A stretch of 64,000 nucleotides of DNA from Marvania coccoides (lineage: Eukaryota; Chlorophyta; Trebouxiophyceae; Chlorellales; Chlorellaceae). The notes under the pieces were generated by a model. The model searched no databases. It was not told where the DNA came from and was given only the letters and a program-made list of their open reading frames with translations. This document shows, piece after piece, positions 21,974 to 33,396 of the stretch (its first letter is position 1; every line of letters starts with the position of its first letter). The position numbers were made by a program, and so were the translations under genes. The stretch spans positions 930,001-994,000 of the forward strand of contig OY978097.1 in the NCBI GenBank assembly GCA_963854735.1, in the 5' to 3' direction.

Positions 21974-22276
21974 CCCTTGCCTCTTTTTTTCATCTTCTGG
22001 AGCGGGAGTAGTCTTTTGTACCCTACCCCTTTTTCACTTTGCTGTCTTATTTTTTTGCTTTCAAATTCTTTTGGTTGTTACTCGGTGACCTTGCACACCA
22101 TTCTTTTAATAAATTTAAAATTTGGTTGTGAATATATGATTAGATTTCATCTACGAGAGCAGCTCCCACGCCAGTTTCGTAAAACGCACAGGTGATCTAA
22201 TTATTCAAATAAATTACAACTATATAAACAAAATGTGTGTTTGCGGGCGTGCTGCAATCAAATCAAGGTATTTTGA
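21974..22276. other. AT-rich spacer with TATA-like stretch
   Basis: 303 bp. It includes ACTATATAAACA at ~22218-22229, about 50 bases before the next ATG, a candidate TATA element. Confidence 0.4.
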
Positions 22277-25200
22277 ATGAACGCGCAAGTCAGCCGTGGT
22301 GCTTGGAGACCATCGATGCTAGGAACAGCTCTCCGTCGCAGCAGCGTTTTAGCCGCCGCCGCCGCCCGCAGCGCTTTCCGGCCGCCCGTTGCTCTCTCAG
22401 GGCGGCGAGGGGTGCTGTCCCAGGTGGTGGCGGACCCCTGGGATTTACTCGTCAGAGGGGTTGAGTACGAGTGCAAGTATAATTATATCAACAAGAAGGG
22501 GCAACGCGACTACTTTCATGCCTTCTTAACGGCTGAGCTCGATAAAATAGCTGCCCGGGTACAGGCTGGCGGAGACGTGCGCACGCTGCAGGCGAGGGCC
22601 GTCAATTACCCGCGCATGACCGTGGGTGAGAGGAAGCTGCTGCTGGCGGACGTCATGCAGGCGGTTGAAGAGCTGAAAACGGCAGCGGCAGCTGTCGAGG
22701 AGCCCGTTGAGGCAGAAACGGCAGCGATTCCAGCGGTTCCAGCAGTTCCAGCGGTTCCAGCGGTTCCAGTGGTTCCAGCGGTTCCAGCACCCCCGCAGCT
22801 GCACCTTTGGCGGGTGCTAGGATCTACCTGGACTGAGCAGCAAGTTTCTGAGTTCCAGGCCCCCACTGGCCACACCAGCTGGGTGCCCATCGTCTTCGAT
22901 TTAGAGACGACAGGTAAGGAAGAAAGAAAGACAAAAACTCGATACACAGTACGCCACACCAGCTTATTATTCACTGTTACTGATGTTCGCATTCAGGATT
23001 GAGAACGGAGAGCGCTTACGTAGTGGAGATTGCAGCAGAGGCTCCGCTGTCAGAGAGCGAGGCCAGGACGTTTTACCGACGGGTGCGCCTGCCAGCCGGA
23101 GAGTCCATGCCCCCGGTTGCAGCAACCGTCACGGGGATCACCACAGAGATGCTCACAGACGAGTCCCTCCCCGTGTTTAGCGAGGTTTACACCGACTTCC
23201 TGCGCTTCATTGAGGACGCCGTGGCAGCTGCAGGACCAGGGGCGGTGCCGCTCATGGTTGGGCACAACATCAAGAGTGAGTGAGCGGGTTTCTCCTTTCT
23301 TATGAGTTATTAAGAGAGTTTTAGTATTCTGAATGCCTGGATCAATGTGCCGACCCCCCCCCCCCCTCCCCTTCCAGAATTTGACCTTCCGCTTCTACTC
23401 AACCGCGCTAAAGATGCCGACTTGCCAGCCCCCGTCAACGCGGGCATCCTGGACACCTTGAGCGCCGCCAAGAGCCTTTTGAAATACGACCCCACCTATA
23501 AATTTTCTCTGTCCGAGCTGCACCAACGCTTGACTGGCTGTGCGCCCAAAGTCTCCCACAGGGCGGACGCCGACGTCGCGGCGACCGTGAAGGTGCTCAA
23601 GGGGGTCCTTAGAGAGGGCGTGGGCGTGGAGGGAGGCGACGCAATGGCGACTTTCTTTTCGCGCCCCATTCTGCCCACTGCTCTCGATGGCGGCTGGGTG
23701 GGAGGCCTCAAAGCAGCCCCCAGCCCCCCAAAGTTGCAGCGCAAGGCTGTCTCCGTGCGGCAGTCGGCCACCGCGTTTGGCGCAGCCGGCGCAGCGGTGG
23801 TAGCAGCAGCGGCAGGGGGCGCTGCGCTGCCACCTTTGGCGATTGAGTCCTCCATCGACGTCAATTCTCCTGATTATTGGGCCTCTGATGACCCCCTGGC
23901 CGTCCTAGAGTCCAGAATGGGCGGGACCGTTGACGCAGGGGCCACGTGGCGAATGCTGGAGCTCAACCCAGACCTGCGCACCTCATTTCTCACGCAGCAT
24001 GTGGAAGACCTCAGAGGATCGTCCTACAAATTTACCCCTGGCCAGCTCAAGTAAGCAAAAAAAATAAAAAATAAAAAAATGTGATTTTCTTCACCAACTC
24101 ACATTTCCCTTGCACTTTTGTCAATGCAGGGACCTGAGGACCGCAGGCCTGTCCCGCCTGGTGGATGTCCTCGAGTGCTTCCCCGCTGGCTACACCAAGG
24201 CCGTCGTTGGGGAGCTGCCCTCCCTGGACGTCCCCAGCGATGAGGAGCAGGCGGTGTTTCTGGCTGTGAAAATGAGGAACATCAGCGTCAGGAACGCTCA
24301 AAACAGGTTCATTATTTTGAATGCCGACATGGAGGTGGTGCCCGTTTCAGAAGCGATCCCTGGGGTCCCTCCTGCTGCTGGCGATGCAGAGCTGCGGGGC
24401 GAGGGCGACTCGAAGCGGCACGTGCGGCTGCGGCGCACCTTGATTCGGCCAGTGAGCGGTGGAGGCTGGTACGCGGTCCAAGCTGAGGAGAACATGATGA
24501 ATGAGCTGGGGGGGGTGTTTGGGGTCTCAGGGCGAGTGGACAGGAACGCCAAGGAGGGGTGGCAGATTCCGTCCGACATGTGGCTGCTCAAGGAGACAGC
24601 GGCGTCGTTCTACACCCTGCCGGAGTTTGAGGAGCTGGTGCGCAGCAGCGGGGCGCTGCATGTGACGCCAGCCTACAGCGCTCGCCGTTCGGTGCCGGCC
24701 GCAAAGATGCAGGCGCTGGCCACCAAAGCGCTGAAAGCGCTCAGAGGCATGGCTGGGAAGTGGGAAGACCCCATACCTGCTGAGCTGCTGCAGCGCTACG
24801 GCCATCTGGGGTACCTCGAGGCGCTGGAGGGCATGCACAGGCCCTCAGACCCGGCGCACTACGAGGTGTGCCGGCGGAGGATAGCATTCCAGGAGCTGTT
24901 CCTGCTGCAGATGAAGCTCATGATGCAGCGCGCCACGATGAGGGCCACCGACGCTGCTGCCGACGGCAAGGGCGGCAAAGAGGAGGAGAGGAGCTCTGGG
25001 GTGCGAGTGGCGGACCTTTCCGTGGCCAACCTGGCGCGGGGGGCGCTGCCGTTTGAGCTCACCGCAGCGCAAGAGCGCGCCCTGGGCGCTCTGACCGACG
25101 GCATGGCTGGCCCCGCCCCGCTGATGGCGCTGGTGCAGGGCGACGTGGGGTGCGGCAAGACGGTGGTGGCGCTGCTGGCGGCGCTGGCTGCAGCGGGCAA

Positions 25201-26701
25201 CGGGTACCAGGCTGCCATCATGGCCCCCACCGAAATTCTGGCGGAGCAGCTTTACGCTGGGCTGCGTCGGCTGGTGGAGGACACGGCGGCGGCGGCAGAG
25301 GCGGACCCTGAGCTGCCTGACGCTGCAGCCGCGGCGCTGCTGCCCTCTTTGGCGCTGCTCACGGGGTCCACCCGCCGCCCAGAGCGCGCCCGCATCCTGG
25401 AGGGGCTGCAGGACGGCAGCCTGGGTATCATTGTGGGCACCCACGCCCTCATCAGCGACCCTGTGATGTTCCACAAGCTGGGGCTGGTGATCATCGACGA
25501 GCAGCATAAGTTTGGGGTGGCGCAGCGCGCAAAGCTGCTGGCCAAGGCCTCGCCCCCCGCCCACACCGTGTCCATGTCTGCCACTCCCATCCCCCGCTCG
25601 CTGGCGCTGGTGGCCCACGGCGACCTCACTCTGGTGACCATCGACGAGGTGCCGCCAGGGCGTCTGCCCGTGACCACCCACGTGATGCAGGACGGGGAGG
25701 GCGCCAGGGCGGAGCTGTACCAACACATGCGGCAGGAGGTGGCCGCAGGCGGACAGGTCAGCATGCATCACAAAGGGGGGGATTTTTACATACAACAATA
25801 CAAAAAATACAAATGCAAATTTGAGGGTTTATCCTCCGCACAGAGACGGCAACAAAGGCCACACAGCAGAGTGGCAAGCTCGGTCCTAACAATAAAGCTA
25901 GGAGCTTACTGCCGCACTTTGTTTGTTTGTTGGTTTGGTTTGGTCGCCCTCTTCACTCGTGTAGTTGAAATGAGACATTAATTTGTTTTTCTTCTATAGT
26001 TACATTCTTTCTTTGTTTCATCGCAGGTGTACATCGTGTGCCCGCTGGTGGAGGGCGACGAGTCGTCAGACGGCGGGCTCAAGGCTGCGGTGCAGGAGCG
26101 CGACAGGCTGGTGGCGGAGGGAGAGCTGGCAGCCCACCAGTGCGGCGTGCTGCACGGTCGCATGAGCTCAGATGACAAGGAAGCGGCGCTGGCTTCCTTC
26201 TCCTCTGGGCGCACCCCGGTGCTGATTGCCACCACCGTGGTTGAGGTGGGGGTGGACGTGCCTGCAGCCAGCCTGATGATTGTAGAACACGCTGAACTTT
26301 TTGGCCTGGCACAGCTGCACCAAATGAGGGGGAGAGTGGGGCGGGGTGGGCGCCAGGCGTCTTGCTACCTGGTGACCGACCGGCCAGCCAAGGAGGTGGT
26401 TCGGTTGCAGGTGCTGGAAGAAAGTTTCAGCGGGTTTGAGGTTGCTGAGCGGGATCTGGAACACCGGGGGATGGGGGACGTGCTGGGGCAGAGGCAGAGC
26501 GGCAAAGATGCGCTGGGGATGCGGGCGGTGCAGCTGCCTGGAGACAAGGCGCTGGTGGAGCAGGCCAGGAGAGCGGCGGCAGAGTTTTTGGCGGCCCGCC
26601 CGAAGCCGGCGGAGTGGCCTCGGGAACTGCTGGCGGCGGTGCTGGGTGCTACGGACCTGGACCTCATGGAACTGCCCAAAACGGGAGCAGACCAGTTTTG
26701 A
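22277..26701 (+). CDS. RECG: DEDDh exonuclease-RecG helicase fusion, organellar
   Basis: Five exons (22277-22913, 22997-23275, 23378-24050, 24130-25756, 26027-26701) give 1,296 residues. An Arg/Ala-rich targeting leader (1-45) is followed by a 9-bp-repeat-encoded VPA linker. Next is a DnaQ-like 3'-5' exonuclease with a complete DEDDh set: D208 and E210 (FDLETTG), D308 (HNIKKFD), H366 and D371 (HRADAD). Splicing builds both FDLETTG|L and NIK|KFD. From ~residue 500 the protein is RecG: wedge region, Walker A GDVGCGKT (867-874), DEQH (986-989), MSATPIPRSLAL, VEVGVDVPAASLM, QLHQMRGRVGRGG, and the GDVLGQRQSG C-terminal block. RecG remodels stalled forks and recombination intermediates. The fused nuclease is unusual. 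Confidence 0.9.
22726..22789 (+). repeat. 9-bp tandem repeat GGTTCCAGC (coding)
   Basis: About seven imperfect copies of a 9-base unit encode a VPA linker just before the exonuclease domain of the fusion protein. It is likely to vary in length between strains. Confidence 0.85.
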
Positions 26702-27136
26702 GAGTTTTATCCTATTTTGCCGTACGATCGACATAACGCAGTCTAGACCTCAGGCATGCCACGGTGACCTTCAAATGGCAACAAACCAAATGGCTACAAA
26801 CTATTCTACGAGCCAAGGACTCGAGGCCTGAAGTGAAACCAAATGCCTGTCTGTAACCAAAACAGAACGGAAAACATTGAAAAACATTATTATTGCTTTG
26901 TTGTCACCACCATCAGAGGAAATCGTCGAATTTCTAAAATTTAAACCCGTTACATTTATGCGACATCGACAATTAAGCTATTCAGCCCTCTGGGACTTGA
27001 CTGCTCTGCAGCTAAAATACCTCCAACGGAAAGCATTGTCCAAGCAAATCCACTTAATATTTTAACAAGAAGAATAAAGTGATCTTCCATCAAAATTTTG
27101 GGAGCGGCTTGAGAATTAATTGAGAAGCATCGAAGC
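26702..27136. other. Spacer, no gene recognised
   Basis: 435 bp between same-strand genes, AT-rich in its second half. A short ORF at 26877-27065 has no support. Confidence 0.4.
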
Positions 27137-28104
27137 ATGTCTCGACCACGCAAGCATGCGACGCTGACGGATAGGCAGACCACACAGGTGGTATTTGAAA
27201 GCCGCATTGCTTTTTTGGGGTTTTTTCTCCATACCGCCACGCAGTTTGCCCACCTAAACTGCCCTTGGCACGAGAAATGGCAGCGCCTGTTTTCTATTCC
27301 CTTCACTGCGAGCGTGTGAGTTTTCTTAACATTATTCTTCAACGTCCAGCCCCTCGGCCTGGCCCCTCCTCACCATGTTTATTGATTCTTCTCCACCCAG
27401 GTGGCTGTTTCCGACGCTGATGCCTGCGCTGTACCTCAAGTGGCGCGAACCCTTCCTGTTCATATTTAAGGTGTCGTTCTACGCCTTCCCGCTGCTCCGC
27501 AAGGCGCGCGGCATTCAGAGGGTGCTGGATGCTTCTGCCACCCCTGGGCTGCTGGGCGCTGTGCTGGACGTTGTTAAAATGGCGTGGGGTGAGTTTTTTA
27601 AGTCAAGGCTTCTCCAGTACACCTCATAAATGTAGTTTTATATCTCAACGCCCTGCTTCAATCCAATGTTCAACTGCAGGCAGCCGGCTGTTTGCGGTGC
27701 TGAGTACTGGGTTGGGGCTGCCACTATCTGTGTGGCCGCAGTTGATAGTGCAGCTGTACAGCATTCTGATGATCCGGGGCAACTGGTCGCTGTGCCAGTC
27801 CCAGCTGATGACCGACCCAATAACAACCAGGAGGGTCAACGTGTTCAGCCAAATGGCAACGGGGGCGCTGCAGCCCTCGTTCAGCATCGGCGGGCAGATC
27901 CCGCCCGGCATGGAGTGTTCTTTCTTCTTCACGGTGCTGCACCTGTTCTGGGGCGTGCTGGTGCCCACGCTGCCGCTGATGCTGAGCAGGAGGGCGCTGA
28001 GAAGCTTCTACGAGAACAGGTGGGAGCTGATCATGGCGTGGTGGATAGGCATGAGCGCAGTGAGCGCCACAGCGACGCTTGCCACCAATTTTATGGTGGC
28101 ATGA
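27137..28104 (+). CDS. Multi-pass membrane protein, unknown
   Basis: Three exons (27137-27315, 27401-27588, 27680-28104) give 263 residues. I recognise no named family. The N-terminus is basic (MSRPRKHATLTDRQ). At least five hydrophobic stretches follow, near IAFLGFFLHTA, VWLFPTLMPALYL, PLSVWPQLIVQLYSIL, FFFTVLHLFWGVLVPTLPLML and LIMAWWIGMSAVSATATL. A loop with QPSFSIGGQIPPGMECS separates the last helices. Splice phases 2 and 1 join without stops, and coding GC is high, so the gene is real. Its membrane is unknown, and there is no obvious signal peptide. Confidence 0.75.
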
Positions 28105-28577
28105 CAGCCGTGGGTTTTCTTTAGTAGCAGCAAGTATACGTGTCTATCTCTCTGATTTTTTTCTCTTTCTCTCTCTTTTGTGCTCCAGCTTTAGCTGTGC
28201 GTTCCTTTCCTTTTCTTCTAATTTCTCTTTTTCCTTTTTTTTGACACAATTTCTCACTTCGAAGCATTGGCCTCACATGGGCACGGCCGCTTTATTGTAT
28301 TTGAACTATTAACGGGATGGAGCAGGCGCTTCGGCCTCCCCTTTTTGGATGTATCTCATAGGGCGGTGAACGACATTTTTATATATTTAACTTTTATCGA
28401 TGAATACACACAATTTTTTTTCTTTTCTTCCCTCAAGCTTTGAGTTACCTCAACCCCCCCACCCACCCCCCCTCTTCTGTTTGATAATACCCTCTTTGCT
28501 CCGAACACTAGCAAACCATTTTTTTTACACATTGAAATTCCCCCAGTTTAAACACCTCAGCGCTCAAAATCACTTTT
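28105..28577. other. Convergent spacer with C-tracts
   Basis: 473 bp, T-rich in its first part (TTTCTCT runs). A C-tract interrupted by A lies at ~28453-28470. Presumed 3' UTRs; no gene is seen. Confidence 0.4.
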
Positions 28578-29754
28578 TCACTGCACCAGCTCGCCCAAGT
28601 ATATGGTCTTGTCCGAGCTGCACGACCCCACGATGGGCTCCTGGGGGTGGAACACCACCTCGTTGACGCTGCCGTTGTGCCCGGGAAGGGCGTACTTGAG
28701 GGCGCCGCTCTTTGCGTCCCACACGCGGACGATGCGGTCGGCGCTGCCCGCGCACACCATGGACCCGTCTGGCGACCAGTCGCACCGCAGCAGGTTCCTC
28801 TCGAAGCCGTGCTGATGGCCGGTGAACACGCGCTCGCAGCGGTCGGCGGCGGCGCAGTACGGGCGCACGTCCCAGGCGCGCAGCGTATTGTCCATGGAGT
28901 TGGTCAGCAGATGGGTGCCTGCCGCAGACAGTCGCATCCCCGTGATGGTGTCACTGTGCCCTGTGAGCGTCATCACCGCCTCATCAGCACGCAGGTCCCA
29001 TGCCCGAACGGTATTTTCGATGCCGCCGGTGAACACCTGGTCCCCAGCGTCAGAGATCGCCACCGCCAGCACCGGAAACCGCTCCATCAGCTTGCGCACC
29101 GCGCGCCGCGTCCTGAGGTCCCACAGCCGCGCTGTGCCGTCGTCTGAGCCTGACACCACCAGCGGGGGGCCGCGCTTCAGCGGGCAGCAGCTGTTGACGA
29201 TGTCAGAGTGCTCAGAGAACTTGGCGGTCTGCTCCGCGGTGACCGCGTCCCAGGCACGCAGCGTGCGGTCGGCTGAGCAGCTCACCAGCCCCTCCCCGTC
29301 CTCGGTCCAGTGCACCTCAAGCACGGCGTTCCGATGGCCGCTCAGCACCGCGTAGTTCTCGCACTCGCCGTACGTTTTCCACAGGAATATGGACTTGTCG
29401 TGAGAGCCCGAGGCAACGGCGTCCCCAGCTGGGTTGAAGCGCATGGAGAACACGGCGTCGCCGTGGCCGGTGAGCAGCATCGTGGGGGCCATCAGCGCTG
29501 AGGTACGCCGCGGTCCCTGCAGCAGGACAACGGAATGGATTCATTGTGAAATGCAGCATCGGTGAACAACGCAACGGTGGTGCCGGGCCAAAGCCATATA
29601 TAAAATTATAATTGTTTTGATCATCAATCTTTACCTCTGGAATTTTAGGCGCGGCGGAAACAACCAGCGCTCCCTGCGTTCGCGGCTTCTTGATTGCGAC
29701 GATGGCCCCATCCTCATCGCTGTTATCCTCGTGCGGTCTTTTCCCATCGACCAT
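28578..29754 (-). CDS. SNRNP40: U5 snRNP 40-kDa WD40 protein
   Basis: Two exons (29754-29635, 29516-28578) give 352 residues, matching the ~350-360 of U5-40K/WDR57. This protein is a seven-bladed propeller in the U5 snRNP, contacting PRP8. After a short charged N-terminus (MVDGKRPHEDNSDEDG, AIKKPR), the junction yields RTSALMAPTMLLTGHGDAVF, characteristic of the family. Seven blades end in WD-like dipeptides (FLWKTYGE, RAWDAV, RLWDLR, RAWDLR, RAWDVR, RVWDAK, IYLGEL). The next gene on the same strand, ISY1, is another spliceosome component. Confidence 0.93.
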
Positions 29755-29994
29755 CTTTATGAATTTAATCCTTTGTATATTATTATTATGGCTTTAATCC
29801 CGAGCCGCAATGCTTGTTCAATTTCTTGATTAAAAATAAAATAAATACCACTCATCTGCGGGGGCTTTTACGTGAAACAGCCCCCTGCTGGTCACGGTGG
29901 AGATGTCCTTGCAACAATTGTCACTGCCTGGCCTTTAGCAAGTAAAGTTTCCTTCTTTAGCATTTACAAGCACACACTATACCTTCTTTCGCCA

Positions 29995-30807
29995 CTACTC
30001 TTTTCTGTTCAATAGCACCCGCGCCTCCGCCTGCTCCTTCTGCAGCCCTTCTGACGCGTACTTGCTCATCAACGCCGCCTTCTTGCTCTCCAGCACCCTT
30101 GCCTCAATCTCCTTCTGGTCAGGCAACGGCACGTACGCCACAAACCGCGGCGCCTCCCCGCCAGCAGCCGTCTCCGCCGCAGGCTGCGCCGTTGCCGCTG
30201 CCTCTCTCGCCGGAGCATCTGCCTCCCACTGCCGTACAGCCTCAGCACGCATAGCAGCCTCCGCTTTCGCCTCCACCGCCACCAGCGTGCCGTCCTCCTC
30301 GTCCCTGAAACCGTAGTAGTCGCCGTCGATGCGGCGGTGCAGCTCTGCGCGCGTGCGTCGCGGCCGTACCAGCTCGTGCTTCTCAAACAACTCCCGCACG
30401 CCTGGCAGGGCTTTAGCGGCGCCAAAGTAGCGGTACCCTGCGCCTCGCCCCGACGCTTCCGCCACCACCCTGCCTTTGGTGTCCGTCACCTTTGGAGCTG
30501 AGCGCGCATAGTCGGGCCCCCCCAGCTCCACAATGCGCCGCTCCCAGTGCGACTTCTCCCGCATCAGCTTGTTGATTTCGTCGTTCAGGTCGCGGATGCG
30601 GTGCTCCCCCAGCCCCGCGTTCTGGATCTCCAGCACCTTGCGCCCAATGTCCCGCAGGATTTGTTGCCGCCACTTGTCGGCCTCGTTCAGGTCATGGCAC
30701 TCGGTGGCCAGGTAGGGGCGACGCTGCCGGGGCCCCCGCGTCTCGTCCTGCTTCCCCGCCAGGTAGCGATTTAGCATGGACTGCGCCTTCTCCTGGTTGC
30801 GCGCCAT
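29995..30807 (-). CDS. ISY1: Pre-mRNA splicing factor ISY1
   Basis: Single exon, 270 residues. ISY1 is part of the Prp19-associated (NTC) complex and helps position the catalytic spliceosome. The highly conserved N-terminus is unmistakable: MARNQEKAQSMLNRYLAGK, then LNEADKWRQQILRDIGRKV and EINKLMREKSHWERRIVELGGPDY. GRGAGYRYFGAAKALPGVRELFE follows. The C-terminal ~80 residues are Ala/Glu-rich and coiled-coil-like. The start ATG is preceded by an AT-rich segment. It lies directly upstream of SNRNP40 in the same orientation, with 240 bases between them; this is not evidence of co-transcription. Confidence 0.97.
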   Translation of the reverse strand: MARNQEKAQSMLNRYLAGKQDETRGPRQRRPYLATECHDLNEADKWRQQILRDIGRKVLEIQNAGLGEHRIRDLNDEINKLMREKSHWERRIVELGGPDYARSAPKVTDTKGRVVAEASGRGAGYRYFGAAKALPGVRELFEKHELVRPRRTRAELHRRIDGDYYGFRDEEDGTLVAVEAKAEAAMRAEAVRQWEADAPAREAAATAQPAAETAAGGEAPRFVAYVPLPDQKEIEARVLESKKAALMSKYASEGLQKEQAEARVLLNRKE

Positions 30808-31417
30808 CTTTTATGAGTTTATTTCTCCAAAGCGGTGGTTCGAGCAGAGTGGTCGACCTGCGTGCAGCGGTGAGGGACGGAAGGTGAGGACCATGAAACG
30901 TGGCGCATTCTTTGCACTTTTTTATTTATTTTAAGAACGAAACAAGCTGCACAACAGAGCAAAGGAATGAGCCGGCGCCACCGCAGCTACTTTTTACCAA
31001 GCTGCAGCTCAAGGATTCGCGCAGGTGTGCTCACCTGCGGGCTTTCCAACACGATGTCAATCTACAATTGACCTCTTAGCGAACAGCGGTGTAAACTTGG
31101 GACACTACGCGAAAAATAAATTTGGGTTTTTTATGAACGTGCAAAAGTCTATGGTGCTGCAGCTGGGAAGATACTCCTTTGAAAAAAGGAGTTGCATCAA
31201 ATATATATAATAATGGATTTAATAAGCAGCAAGCCAAGATCTCTTGAAAAGACTTGCTTTCTCGAGTGCTTTGCTCTGTTCTCTCCGCCTCGGACATTTA
31301 TAATAACATGAATTTCTTGGATTGCATCACATCGTACTAATCAGGCACCGAGTCCATCGCCAGCGCGTATCTTCGTTCGATCAACCCAAATTTAAAAAGC
31401 ACAGTCTTTCGTACGCC
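30808..31417. promoter_or_regulatory. Divergent promoter region
   Basis: 610-bp head-to-head spacer between ISY1 and a membrane-protein gene. The ISY1 side is GC-richer and the centre AT-rich, with ATATATATAA at ~31200-31209. No element is assigned firmly. Confidence 0.4.
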
Positions 31418-32354
31418 ATGCCTGCCATGCCATTGGCCCTGGGAGCCACGACACCATGTCCGTCACGACTGATCGTGCGATCACGGCCCTTTGGCCCTCG
31501 AACTTCAATCCTCCCTGGGCTTCTACGCTCAGCACCACCGCCCCGACAAAATGGACGCAGCCACACACCCCAGCCGCCCCAAGCAGCCCCCGTTGCCGCC
31601 CCCGCAGCTGCCGCACCTGGTGTTTGGAACGTTCTGGTGCAGGCCTACTCCGTCAACCCTGCAGGTGTGCTCTTGGGGGTGGGGGCATGCCTGGCCGCTG
31701 TGGCGCTGTGCGTGCTGCTCGTGGCGGCCATTCCAGCGCTGTTCGCCCTCCGGCGCAGCGCCCAAGCGGCCGAGGCGTTGATGCACGCCATGCGGGAGGA
31801 GATCCCTGACACCGCTGCCGCGCTGCGCCTGTCGGGCCTCGAGGTGGCTGACGCTGTGCAAGAGGTGACGGCGCTGGGGGCTGACCTGACGCAGGGGGTG
31901 CGGGCATCGGCCAGGGCGATTGTGGACGCGGATCGGAGCGTTCGCGAGGGAGTGGTGATGGCGGCAGAGGCGGTGACAAAGGGCGCAGTGCCGGCGGTGA
32001 AGAGGGCCCTCCCAGAGACGAGAGGTGGGCTTAAATAAGGCGTATATTCGTAGTGATGAATTATTTAGTTGTTGCTGCGAATTGATATTTTGGGATTGTG
32101 CTGTTTGTGCAGATGCGGTGCAGGCTGCATTGAAGGAGCGCTCCGAGCTGAAATACAGCGCAGAGACGATGACAGAGGTGGCTGGAGCCACCAAGGTGGC
32201 GGTGAAGCGGCTCAGGACACTGCTGAGTGCGGCAGGGTGGGCGAGCGGGACTGTGCGGACTGTGGGGCGGCTGCGGCGGGGGAGCAACGCTGCCGATAAT
32301 AATGACTACGGCAGAGGAGGGAGGGTGGATGACACAAATGCGTGGGGGCGATGA
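31418..32354 (+). CDS. Conserved plastid-type single-pass membrane protein
   Basis: Two exons (31418-32024 and 32113-32354) give 282 residues. The first ~65 are Ser/Pro/Arg-rich like a transit peptide. A strong transmembrane helix follows (VGACLAAVALCVLLVAAIPALFAL). A soluble part then has EALMHAMREEIPDTAAALRLSGLEVADAV and LTQGVRASARAI. I recognise this block from plant transmembrane proteins of unknown function. After splicing, a second helical segment (EVAGATKVAVKRLRTLL) precedes a Gly/Asp-rich tail. The start at 31418 is the first ATG giving the leader; an upstream one in frame is not seen. Confidence 0.78.
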
Positions 32355-32669
32355 TGATGCTGAATTATTGTTTTAATGTTGCGTATCTTGAAGCAAGCAC
32401 TTCATTTAAAGGGAAGCGGCAGGCGAGAGCGCCCCCCGGGCGAGGAGTTGAAATTCCCCCCCTCCTTCTTTTGATTGTGAGATGAACGCTGTCAAACTTC
32501 GGTGAACGCAAGTGTACCTGATTCAATGGAAGTATTTGAGAGAATCCTCTTGCAGGACATCAGATGGCAACAATTTGAATTTTTTTCTCTCGAAAAAACG
32601 GTTTTCTACTGCGCGCTACTCGTTTCATTAATAAAATTAAATAGGTTTCGATGACTATTTACGCTTGAT
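32355..32669. other. Spacer, no gene recognised
   Basis: 315 bp. A GC-rich patch with a C-run at ~32432-32463 is followed by AT-rich sequence up to the next ATG. Confidence 0.4.
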
Positions 32670-33396
32670 ATGTCTGCAAGCATGGAAGCAGCGGGAATTA
32701 GGAGGGCAGGCGGCATCTCGAGAGCGGTGCAATCCTGCGGCGGTCTGCTGTCTTCGCGAGCGGCACTACGAGACGACGCCTACGAGGCCAGCCCTATTTG
32801 TAGGCCCCGTCCGTGTCGGCCTGCGCTTGCCTCCTCGTCTCCATTCGACCTTTCGAGGTGAGCATCAATCATGTATTTTTCAATTTTGGGGGTACTCGCC
32901 TCCGTTGCACGCTCTCAACCCTTACATTTTTTTAATATGTATTTCAATGTGCAGAAAGGATGAGGCGGACGTCGGAAAGGAGCTTGCGCTTTTGCTGTCC
33001 AGGGCCTCACCGCCGCCAAACTCTTTTCTCGGCGTGTCTCCTCCTCTGCGCAGCCTCGGGGCGCGCAACCCGTTGGGCGCGCACAGCGCCTCTTGGACGA
33101 TGAAGGCTCCCTCAGCCTGCCGGTCAAACCTGAAAGCACTGGAGGAGCTGCAACAACAACACGCAGGGGGCAGCGCGACGCCGGGGAGCGCCTCACCCAT
33201 TCCTGGAGACTCTCGCCTGCTGATGGTCTCCCCAGACGGCCGCCCTTCCCTGATAGCACGTCCTTCGTCCTTCGGGGGTACCTCTGCGACCTTTGATGAC
33301 ATTCTGCTGAGCTCTCCTCCTTCTCGCGGAACCCCCGGCCGCTGCAACGGAAGATTGGCAGAACCCCCGTCTGGACTCAGCAGGGTGGTGGCCTAG
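32670..33396 (+). CDS. Hypothetical protein, 209 residues
   Basis: Two exons (32670-32857 and 32955-33396) joined by AG|GTGAGC and TGCAG borders give 209 residues. I do not recognise it. The first 63 residues are Arg/Ser/Ala-rich (a targeting peptide is possible). The rest is largely disordered, Ser/Pro-rich, with a short motif, FLGVSPPLRSLGARNPLG, and an acidic helix, KDEADVGKELALLLSRA. A second frame is also open over exon 1, so the frame choice rests on the splice phase. GC content and a clean intron support a real gene. Confidence 0.5.
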
